This document shows positions 23,792 through 32,640 of a DNA stretch of 64,000 nt, one piece after another (positions within the stretch are counted from its first letter, which is position 1; the number at the start of each line of letters is the position of its first letter). The stretch comes from Taenia hydatigena (lineage: Eukaryota; Platyhelminthes; Cestoda; Cyclophyllidea; Taeniidae), in contig JADWOT020000007.1 of assembly GCA_036345935.2 (NCBI GenBank), positions 10,514,779-10,578,778 on the forward strand. The letters run 5' to 3'. The notes below the pieces were generated by a model. The model was not told the DNA's origin. It worked only from the letters and a program-made list of their open reading frames with translations, and ran no database searches. A program made the translations under genes and the position numbers.

Positions 23792-24224
23792 TTAAGGGTT
23801 GCGATTCGCATTTATCAGGAAGTAGTGGTCGGATTGGGGTATCTCGATAGGATCAGATAGGTTGGTTGTTGAATAATTCTGACTACTGCTTCTACTGCTG
23901 CTAAAATCGCCTATGAGAGCCTGCGAATAAGCTGAATTTGGCATGACGAGAGCCAACACCTTTCATTGTATAAACCAGTGACATTTGCTCACCTTGTCTT
24001 CCGCATTTATTACAAATTCTTTCATCCATACAAGCGACTTGGCGGTCGCACTGCTGCAGATGCGGCATATTTCTGGCCCCCGTGGTTGTAAAATGTGTAT
24101 AGCAGTGTCGTTTTTGCCAGCTATGCAGCGGTATTGCATCATACTTTTCATTTCCCCTTCCCTTTTGGAATCTGTGAGGTTCCAACTTAAGCACGTTATT
24201 CACCTTACCTGCCGATTTCGCCAT
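23792..24224 (-). CDS. Candidate three-exon gene, 107-aa protein with a Ser-rich tail
   Basis: Exons 24224-24209, 24171-23993 and 23920-23792 join in phase and total 324 nt, ending in TAA. The splice sites are among the best in the window: GGCAG/GTAAGG, ACAAG/GTGAGC, and acceptors CCTCACAG and TTATTCGCAG. Introns are 37 and 72 nt. The first coding exon is only 16 nt (ATG plus four codons and one base), so further upstream exons may exist. The middle exon ends with CRIC, a predicted strand, then a VWMKEFVINAEDK helix, an arrangement like the last strand and helix of a PH domain, but this is only a resemblance. The last exon is Ser/Asn-rich. The lower end of the next candidate gene is about 120 nt away on the same strand. 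Confidence 0.4.
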
Positions 24225-24346
24225 GCAACGGCTACCGAGCTCCAATTAAATAGCACCAGCATTGCATCACGAAATTTATTTGCTGTAAACCTTCTTTGAA
24301 ACGCGCGGACCACTGCTTTTTAACTATGTGCTTTGACTTCACTTTT

Positions 24347-24978
24347 TCAAGCAAGGGAAGGTACAAAAGCTTGCAAACTTTAGTAAGGTAAGTATGTTAG
24401 ACAATTGTTTTCAGCATGCATCATTATTAAGGGTTCGCTTTATGAAGGTCATTTTTCCGATCGCTTAAGAGCACGACAGTAGCAGCAGCCATATTCACCT
24501 ACCTGACCACTTGTTCTACCCTTTCATAGGCTTCTGGGTTAACAAATGTTCCGAGGAAATCAAAGGATGGAAAGATCATGCAAGGTAATGAAAAACATAG
24601 CAAATCAAATAGCAGATTATTGCTGAAAAATTGCAAGTAGTGGAGCAGTCGTTGCCCACAAACATCGGCGTAAATATCCTTTAATTACTTTTAGGAAAGT
24701 TTTGAGCTGAGTGCAAATTTCGTACCATTTACTCCTTAGCCAATTCCGCTTCTTGCCATTTTTTCACGCCTTGAGTGATCAACTTGTTATGCATGTTACA
24801 AATGTTTTTTTGCTTTTTGTTGCATGGACCTTGCATTTTAGTTTTGGGCAAACCGCCAAAATTGCAGGCAAATACTTCTCTTGTTTATGAAGGTAACTTA
24901 AATTTGTCGACGTCGGTCAGTCGTCCTGTTCATTTTTGATTATTTACCTGTATTTCGAGTGCGTTCATTCGACTTCAT
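24347..24978 (-). CDS. Candidate four-exon gene, about 108 aa, possible Cys/His zinc-binding segment
   Basis: Exons 24978-24948, 24877-24733, 24622-24503 and 24377-24347 join in phase (327 nt, TGA end). Introns are 70, 110 and 125 nt. Donors are ACAG/GTAAAT, AAGGA/GTAAAT and GGTCAG/GTAGGT. The third exon has a strong acceptor (TGCAATTTTTCAG); the second acceptor (CAAGAG) is weak. The product starts MKSNERTRN and has Cys15, Cys29, Cys37 and His40, a C-x13-C-x7-C-x2-H spacing reminiscent of C3HC3H-type fingers. A Lys/Glu helix follows, then a Leu/Phe-rich segment and NPEAYERVEQ. The last exon is the weakest part: a competing frame at 24376-24245 is open and protein-like but does not fit the phase. 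Confidence 0.4.
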
Positions 24979-25578
24979 TGTAAGCAAAATTGGAATGTCA
25001 AAAGTGTAATGTGCCTAAGTAATCGAGGCGCAGAATTTGTTACCTGTTTTGGTCAAATGATGTATCACTGTATGCAGACGCCAATTAATGAGCTGCTAGA
25101 GCATAAAATAAGCAAATTGATGCGCCTTAAACATTAGAACTCGTTTATCGACTGCAAAACCACATCGCATAGTAGCTTTACCTCCGCATTCACAGCCACA
25201 TTATCGCACACCACCATGACATGATTGACAGCCGTATATAAAGCCGATGAAAAACAAAATAAGATTTGCTTCTGTTCTCAAACAAGAGCCCAAAAACCCA
25301 AGTTACACGTGCCTTTTCATTGCCAAGATCAGCGTAAACATTAATTGAGTTTTGATGCTGTCCTATAAAGGTTTCATAAATTTTTCATCCCAACAAAAAG
25401 TCTAGGAGTTAAAAAAACATTTAGCATTACCAAATTTGGCTAGCAAAATTGACAGTTCACTGATATTCGCGTCGCTAAGCAGAGCTATATAATAGGTGCA
25501 GCCAAACGACTTTTGAAGCAGAGAAATCCGCACCTCGATAAAAACAATAAAGGCTAGTAGAAATCTGATAGGGCACAC
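24979..25578. other. Intergenic region between two divergently oriented genes
   Basis: About 600 bases separate the minus-strand candidate ending its 5-prime side at 24978 from the mucin-like gene starting at 25579. I see AT-rich sequence but no confident promoter motif. A 62-codon minus-strand ORF at 25590-25402 overlaps the mucin start and is probably noise. Confidence 0.3.
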
Positions 25579-26718
25579 ATGGTCAATCAAAACATGAAAA
25601 GTTACAAAGGTACCCTCGTGCTATTGATTGCCTATTGCTTAGCGACAAATAACGATGCGTGGTCTGTTGCAGCGTCCAATAGAAGAGATGAATCCACAGG
25701 GGTCTCCTCAACAATCACTACAGTGCCAATGACCGGTGCTTCAATCGATTCCACAGCAGACACTACCTTGGCTGCAAACACAACGTTACCGACTCAAGAC
25801 AATAAACTAACTACTGCAGCACCCAGTACAACAGATAAATCTACCAATCATTCCACCCCAATCACGACAGCGCCAACGACCAGAACTCCTGTCACCCCAA
25901 CAGCAAATACTACCTCGGCTCCAAACACAACGCTACCGACTCAAAACTATACGCTAACCACTGCAGCGTCTAATACAACAGATAACTCCACCGATGTCTC
26001 TACACTAATCACGACAGCGCCAATGACCGATGCTTCAACCACATCCACAGCAGACACCACCTTGGCTGCAAACACATCGCTAACGACGATAAAATCTACG
26101 CTAACTACTGCAACGTCCCAGAGCACAGATGAACCCACAATCATCTCCACACCAATCACGACAGCGCCAACGACCGATGCCTCAATCACATCCACAGCAG
26201 ATACTATCTTGGCTCCAAACACAACGCCACCAACGATAAAATCTGCACTAACTACTGCAGCGTCCAATAGAACACATGAGCCCACCAACGACTCCACCCG
26301 AATCACGACAGCGTCAACGACCAGAACTCCAGTCACTTCCACTGCAAATACCAACTTGGCTCCAAACACAACGCTACCAACTCAAAACTATACGGTAACT
26401 ACTGCAGCGTCCAGTAGCACAGATGAACCCACCAAAGTCTCCACCCCAGTCATGACAGCGCTAACCACCAAAACACCAGTCATCTCCACAGCAAATACTA
26501 CCTTGGATTTAAACACAACTCTACCGACTCAAAGCTATTCGCTAAGTACTGCAGCATATAATAAAACATATTTTAACTCCACTATCGCTAACTCAGCCAC
26601 GTCCTCTGCTGGTTCTTCTGCGCCAAATGACTATTTTATTGCTACCTTTCTTTTAGCAGTTTCCGTTCACACATTTTCTGCTTCCTCCTTTCCCCTCCGC
26701 TTTATTTGCATCCGTTAG
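25579..26718 (+). CDS. Mucin-like secreted or GPI-anchored Thr/Ser-rich protein, 379 aa
   Basis: A single-exon ORF starts with ATG; a second ATG five codons on (25594) may be preferred because the hydrophobic signal peptide (LVLLIAYCLA) follows it directly. Residues 31-324 are six tandem 49-residue units without any indel, rich in Thr, Ser, Asn and Pro, with about 17 N-x-S/T sequons overall and abundant O-glycosylation sites. The C-terminus has a small-residue stretch SSAGSSA, then a hydrophobic segment (YFIATFLLAVSV) and a short tail, as in GPI-anchor signals, although the final residues are more polar than usual. The architecture is that of a surface or extracellular apomucin. I do not recognise a named family. 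A 140-codon minus-strand ORF is a shadow of the repeat. Confidence 0.8.
   Translation: MVNQNMKSYKGTLVLLIAYCLATNNDAWSVAASNRRDESTGVSSTITTVPMTGASIDSTADTTLAANTTLPTQDNKLTTAAPSTTDKSTNHSTPITTAPTTRTPVTPTANTTSAPNTTLPTQNYTLTTAASNTTDNSTDVSTLITTAPMTDASTTSTADTTLAANTSLTTIKSTLTTATSQSTDEPTIISTPITTAPTTDASITSTADTILAPNTTPPTIKSALTTAASNRTHEPTNDSTRITTASTTRTPVTSTANTNLAPNTTLPTQNYTVTTAASSSTDEPTKVSTPVMTALTTKTPVISTANTTLDLNTTLPTQSYSLSTAAYNKTYFNSTIANSATSSAGSSAPNDYFIATFLLAVSVHTFSASSFPLRFICIR
25669..26550 (+). repeat. Six tandem 147-bp coding repeats
   Basis: The array is exactly 6 x 147 bp. Unit starts are 25669, 25816, 25963, 26110, 26257 and 26404. Each unit begins with an Ala/Ser/Asn motif, then a charged E/D-x-x-T step, ITT(A/V)P, a variable hexapeptide, a (T/S)A(N/D)T core, NTT and a closing LTT. 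Units fall into subtypes: the core contains either TPV (units 2, 5, 6) or AS (units 1, 3, 4), and the end contains PTQ (1, 2, 5, 6) or TIKS (3, 4). Confidence 0.9.
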
Positions 26719-29700
26719 CTTTTGCGTTATTTTAAACTGTCTGACTCTTCTTTCTACCCTTTTTTCGTCACTTTTTACACTCCTCTCTTATGATGTAATT
26801 GATCGCTGTCTACATCGTCTTTTCTATGATGCTTCTCTGTGTTCGGTCCACCAAGTACATTGCCGTCATAAGAATCCAATCTTTTATCAATTTTTTGGCC
26901 TTTTGGAGGGTGTGTTGTCAAACAAACGGTGCATTAACGATAGCTAATTTGGTATTTTGTGCTACATATTTCTTGTGCATTTCTCATGAGCATATGATAC
27001 GCATCAGTGTAATTATTTTTTATGAATCGATGGGGAACTTCTTAGGCCAAATATTAAACATTTCAAAAATAATAACTTTACCGTTTGTTGTTGCTCTAAT
27101 AAGACCATTTCAATTGGATTCTTATGACAAATATTTAATGCATGCCACCAAAGCAGTGCAAATTTTATTCATTTTTCATGCACTGATATTTCGTGTGCAC
27201 TGTATGCTTGCCCTACCTGCAACTTTTCAGCAGTAACCTGCAATATTAATCCTCCATGATTTCGCTTCATGTTACATGATCTGTCGATGTCTGCCACAAC
27301 GCATCTTCCAATAATGATCCCTACAGCTCAAGAACCATCTTTAGCCTCAACACCATAAGATTTTGCATTGACCGCAAGCAAGTGTCAGCAGCGCTAGTTC
27401 CATCAGCAAGATATGTGTGTTTGCCATTTTGATGTGGTTAAGTGACTGGTTCGTTTTATAGTAAAGACTTACAAAGCATTTGAACTCAATGGGTACAAAA
27501 CGTTTTGGCATTTCTATTTGCATTTAGTCTCTCTATCCCCAAAACGTAAACCTCTTTCAATGCACAGGATTCTTTGTTTCGTGGCTCGAAATTCGCGCTA
27601 ATATGAATAGGCTATTACAGCATATATCAAGTGCATGTACGTGATTCCTCCGCAACTTGAAGGATTGAAATGAGGGTTCTCTATTGCTTCCTTTGAACTG
27701 CCTCGAAGGATTTTAACTTGTGTGCAAATGTAAAAATGTTGGACATGAGTCACACCGCACATAATGTGACTTGAATGAAGGCGAATGCATCGCCGAACAC
27801 ATTTGAAAATGAATTTAATAGGTGACAAGTATAAAACTTAGTGACGAAAAAAACACGTTAGAAAACATTTGCCTGCTATCCGACACTCGTCAAAGAAAAT
27901 CTGTGCTTAGAACGCGCCCGTCGTAATGTGTGTCTCCTTTTCTGCCACTCACTGAAGGCGTTTGGTGTAGTAGAAATCGCAGTGCAAGCTGTGCTTAGCT
28001 TAATGCAGCATTTGGAGATTGTTGTTGTATGCAAAATACGAAAAGCTGGTAGACGTGGTAATGGAGCCAAAATCAGAGCCACACTTCATAGTCGGTACTG
28101 AAGAATCCCTTGAATGAGAAGGGTTCTTCTAAAACGGCTTTAACAATCAACGCTGCTTACTCACAGCATATGGCACGATAGTGACGCAAACAATAACCCG
28201 CGACCACATGGTGTGAATATGATTTGAGGTGAATATGATCTCGTTTTTTCTGATCGCAACATGTTCGCGGTTTCGTTCTCCTTTTAGAAGTAAGTGCAGA
28301 TTTAAGGAGTGCGGGAAATTGACCGGTATGGTACTACCCAGCATGTAACAAGGATACACGGCCAATGAATTTTAATATGCTAAAGACTATTGATGATGGG
28401 ATCCGACTACAAAGAGAAGCATTAGTCACCAGAACTGCTTGCAGCTGTTTGGAGTTTGCACTGCTCATTTGTTGTGCTTTGGCAGTCAACCTGCCCGTAC
28501 CTCACTTGTGAGGCTTTGCTTCATCATGCGTCGATCTGCCAGAGGCAGTCAGAATGCACTGTCTACCAATCCCTTTTGACTTTGATAGTGACGATGGCCC
28601 ACAACTTATCTGCCACGTTGCAGCCAGTGTGTGTGGTTCATAGTGACCTCCTTTCCAGTCCGTGACTTCGATATTATTTTGTAAAAAAGCCCAGAAAGAA
28701 ACTTGAGGCCACTTAAGGAATTTTAGGTGATTCCTGTAGTTCGAGCACCATTTCCTGATTTCCTACGGCCGCCAATTTCTATGTGCAGCCAACTATGAAC
28801 CTCAACATGACCACAGTTTCGAGCTGCCCCTTGTTTTACTTAATTCATTTATGCTTATTCAGTATGGAATGCTGATATCAACGCAATACATGCTATTACT
28901 CAGCCCTTGTCGTCTAGACACTTTAGCCAGGTAAGAAGGCCCGGGCAGTTTTAATCGTATGGTGTCATTGCATATGGCAGTGATGGTCTACTTAGCTTCT
29001 CTAGTAATGATAATTGACTTAACGGGCTCTGTGAGGCTTAATAGCCGAGGTATGGTTTACTGAAATGGATTAACATGGGAAGAAGGAAAGACCGTGTGAT
29101 CGAATGAGGCACAACGAGTGCCTGTCAGCAGGCCCACTTATACGTCTCCACTTAGTTTTGATTTTGGTCACACGCGAACATGCTACACATTTGAACCAAA
29201 TCGAATAACATGCTTTGACAGACATCATATTTACAAAGCTCTGACCTATTCATTCAAAGGATTACAAGGCGGAAGGCAAGAAGACAAACGGCAAGCACGC
29301 CACATCCTTATTCACCGCATAAATCTATTTTGTTTTTAATACACCCTCGATACCAGGGTTAAAAAGGAGCCTGGAACTTCGTGCGTGATGAGTATCGGAT
29401 TCGCCGGAGCCGACAGAAGCCACTATTCTACTTTCAATTTGCAACATATCCATCAATCTGCTGAAGGATAGCTTTTTGAGTCTCATATGTACTGAGTGAT
29501 TTCAAACACACTATTTCCTGAAATGGATGCTATTAAGTTTGTGCGGTGTTTGATTCCTTATTTAATTGGCCACAAATTTTTATAAAAGCATATCATTTTT
29601 TCTATAAATCTGCCTTTGATGATGAACCGCTTGTAATTACTATGCACTTTCATGGGTTCTAAAAACTAATTTATTGAGTACTTCTGTATGTTTAGGGTTA

Positions 29701-29884
29701 GGAAACTATTTAATCGGAAGTTGTTTATTTCAAGCAGTTTCAGGGTCACTGGCTGTATTTAGTATATTGTCTGTCGGTATAGTGGGTAAATTACGTGCTT
29801 CTGTTGCGGTGGTATTTTGGCAAAATGGGACCTGTTGGCTTCAAATTGAGATGAATTGTTGAATTTCAGGCTTCAATTGGTGTC
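26719..29884. other. No supported gene downstream of the mucin
   Basis: Directly after the stop the plus strand is pyrimidine-rich, as expected of a 3-prime flank. A 145-codon hydrophobic ORF at 26799-27236 is discussed under rejected items. The rest holds scattered short ORFs and no repeat partner within the window. Confidence 0.4.
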
Positions 29885-29914
29885 AATGATGGTCCGGATC
29901 TTAAGGATAACAAC

Positions 29915-29940
29915 GACGCACCTGTCTGTGGTGGTGCGTC
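29915..29940 (+). other. Perfect 8-bp hairpin
   Basis: GACGCACC at 29915-29922 pairs with GGTGCGTC at 29933-29940 across ten bases. It lies at the left edge of the duplicated block. The second copy near 44880-44905 keeps only the right half, so the hairpin is not conserved. Confidence 0.4.
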
Positions 29941-30589
29941 CAATAAGCTCTGAGAACTTCCAGAAAAACTGTCAAACTTGAAGCTTGGTTTCTCTATTAC
30001 TCTCCACTTTGTAGCAGTGCAAATAAGTTTTCGCCCATAAGATAGCATGGATTGTGTTGTGCTGTGACGAATTAGTCATTAATCCTTTTCCTGAAGTCTT
30101 TTCGCAAGAACATTGTGACAGCTGCATTATCCAAATTGTTCCATTAGCCATATTGGCAGAATCATTCGTGCTCATCGGACGCGGATTCAGTTGAGGTGCC
30201 CTCCGAAGGGATGATCGAGTACGTTTCCTCTATTTATGAGCAGAATGTCGTCGTTTTCAGCTTTAGCAGGCGCGATCTGAATAAGCCTAAGCCAAGGTCG
30301 TAAACATTCTGCTACAAACGAGACTCCGACGTTCATTCTACGCAATCGTCACACTAAATGCCTGCCCGTCGGTTTGATAGACATTGCTTCTAGAATACTC
30401 AGTCTGTTCCTACAGATACGAAGATGTTTCACGGATGAAATATTTGTTGGCGCAGGTGATGGGTGGGTACAAATGTTGAGTTCTGCTGCGAGAAATGGAT
30501 ATGATTGAACAAATGAGGCGGCACAACAGTAATGTTTCCTCGGAGTGCAAAGGACAGGTGTTTCGTTAAGGCTGTGCCACTGCTGAATG

Positions 30590-31690
30590 TCGTTTTGGCA
30601 ATCAGCGTTCACTGATGGATTTTTGTGCCAAAAACTGTTGGAAGTCTGCAAAGTAGGGTGCAAGCGGTGCCGTGTCGTGACTCCTGCGTTGTGACGTGGT
30701 AGGCGAAAAGGGCCAAGTCAGTGAGTGTGAGGATTGTGAATAGACGGGGGAAGGAACTTGCCAATTCATAGGTGCGTATAGATGCGCATTTTTATGCACA
30801 TCTGTAAAGTCTCCACTTGTGCATACTGTTTACTTGCTGTTTATCTACTTTGATGAGGTGTGACGCCTGACTGCGAAGTGTAGTCTTTTGCAACAAGCCG
30901 CCGTCACTGCCTGTTGTTAGTGGATCCAACGCTGACTTAGGACTAACTGTGCCTCCTCTTACTATTTTATCTTCCACATGCTTCACTTGTTTGCTGCCAT
31001 CAGTCGTATAGGTGCCTTCACCCAGCACTGGCATACATGAATTATTGGCAGTTCTGACTTTTGCGCATTTTGTTATGTTTTGCTGGTCAGATGGGTAGGT
31101 TGTGTACGTTATTGCATAGGGTGTTGAATTTGCTGTTACTGGATCGAGTGTGCTGGATGTTGCTAAGTAAGAGAGATTGATTTGCGTCATGCTACGTGTA
31201 AGCTTCTGCAACGGACTGCAGGTATTGCTTTTGAATAAGTACACTTCTTTGCAAGTCAAGACGGCAGCATTGATGCTGAATACTCCTGCATTAAATGAGC
31301 ATATTCTGCCGACACCCCTTGTGGTTTGAAAGCTCTCTGCCGGTTTACTTCCCATTGTTTTGCGAATTTGATGAGACCATCTCGTAGGTATGTGTGCGTT
31401 TGAGGCGCACTCAGATTTTCCTGATTATTAGGCTATTCCTCTGGTCCCTTCTGCTGATGCTAGTTTATTTGTAAACGAACGAAAAGGCAGGGAAGAATAT
31501 GCGACTTGAAGTGAATTCGACTGTTAACTGTTCCTTGCCTAAGCCACCAAACTATACACATTTATCATTATCAGGGGAAGCATCTAGAGATGTCTGCCTC
31601 CGAATTACTGATGAATGAAGTGTTTATGGGAAACGTAATGTCACGATGATGACTGAAGACTGCTCACTAATTTTCTTGGCTTGTTCACTT
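30590..31690. mobile_element. About 1.1 kb present only in copy 1, possible insertion
   Basis: The flanks align with about 45540-45590 in the second copy, but this stretch has no counterpart there, so it is either an insertion here or a deletion there. It carries the longest non-repetitive minus-strand ORF of the region. I see no terminal inverted repeats, poly(A) tail or target-site duplication, so the element type is undefined. Confidence 0.4.
30792..31355 (-). CDS. Unrecognised 187-aa ORF within the copy-specific segment
   Basis: The frame starts with ATG at 31355 (open upstream to a TAA about 49 nt further) and is uninterrupted for 187 codons, long for this composition. The product has about eight spaced Cys, a hydrophobic beta-like N-terminal part (GVFSINAAVL), Thr/Ser/Asn-rich middle with potential N-glycosylation sites, and a Lys-rich C-terminal third. 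Past its stop a 65-codon frame continues in a shifted phase (30799-30602), which could be a frameshifted remainder. There is no recognisable family, catalytic motif or signal peptide. It could be a decayed gene carried in by the inserted segment. Confidence 0.3.
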   Translation of the reverse strand: MGSKPAESFQTTRGVGRICSFNAGVFSINAAVLTCKEVYLFKSNTCSPLQKLTRSMTQINLSYLATSSTLDPVTANSTPYAITYTTYPSDQQNITKCAKVRTANNSCMPVLGEGTYTTDGSKQVKHVEDKIVRGGTVSPKSALDPLTTGSDGGLLQKTTLRSQASHLIKVDKQQVNSMHKWRLYRCA

Positions 31691-32640
31691 CTCCTGTAAC
31701 AATGCAGTAGTCCCGACGTAGGCCTTCTCCTCACTCTTCCTCCTTAGACGTAATGGTAATTAGCGTTGGCTTTAGCTGTTTTGCTTTAGGGCTAATAGGT
31801 GACTGGCAGGTCTTGTGGACAGACAAAAGTGCAGGTCGGCCACGTCATTGTTCTTGACGGCCAGTAGTCGGTGGACGTCTCCCAAGACACAGGCTAGTGT
31901 AATTTGGCAAGCGTTAAGCTTCATCGGTTTATTTACTTGCGCTCCTTCAACTTATCTGTTGATTTGGTTATTTGGTTGGTGGGGTTTTTTTGGATAGCCA
32001 GGGGAAGGTGAGGTAATATGGCTACTTATCTCCATCCGTTTTACTTTAACGATGTAGGATGTGGAGTTGGAACAAGTGTACGATCCTGCCTGATGTGAAC
32101 GAACTTGTTGAATCCGCTCCATCTTAGTCTAAACATTTGACTGTCAGAGATGCTAAAATTAACACCTCTCCGACGCCCTCATGACGAGTGTTTTTGGAGA
32201 GCATTGCTTCACTTCGACTACGTTGTTGCTACTAATAATGCGTAGTTTGTGTTCTGCTGTTTTGAGCACATGCATACGCGCGCTTGGTCTATTACACGCA
32301 ATATCCATTGTCTTTGATTGCTGTCATGAGCGTGTCAAGTGCAGCGGAGCTGTAGGTGACCCTAGGTATCGGAGAGGGTGGAAGGGGATGTCGCTGTCAT
32401 CGACACGTCCAGGGCTTAGTGCATACGGGCTCCAACCGCATGTTCCAGCACCTGACGATATTGAGCGGTTTTCGCAGCCCGTTTTTAATGTGGCGTCTGA
32501 TGTTTAGCCAGCAAGCGCCACGGCGACAATGGCAGAGACCCAGTGTGGTCCAGCCTGCACCCTAGCCTCGTGACATCGATTGGTTGTCTCTGTCGCACAA
32601 GTGCTTTTTGCGGCACGTGACTTTGACACGACAGTCATGT

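Larger units (their letters stand above)
29885..32640 (+). repeat. Diverged repeat family, copy 1, first block
   Basis: It aligns colinearly with 44870-46530 at about 65-75 percent by eye. Anchors include a TTAGTCATTAATCCTTTT string near 30073 against TTAGTCATTTATCCTTTT near 45040; a GCAGGTGATGGGTGG string near 30452 against GCACAGGCGATGGGTGG near 45400; an ACAAAAGTGCAGGT string near 31822 against 45695; and an ATTACACGCAATATCCATTG string near 32290 against 46190. The size excess over the other copy comes mainly from about 1.1 kb at 30590-31690. Reading frames are not preserved between copies. Confidence 0.75.

Noticed and set aside
25947..26369. A 140-codon minus-strand ORF of Val/Ala-rich sequence
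   Set aside because: It is the antisense reading of the mucin repeats, open only because of their biased codons.
26799..27236. A 145-codon hydrophobic ORF just downstream of the mucin gene
   Set aside because: Hydrophobicity follows from the T-rich sequence on this strand. It has no motif, no splice evidence, and its length is within chance for the window.
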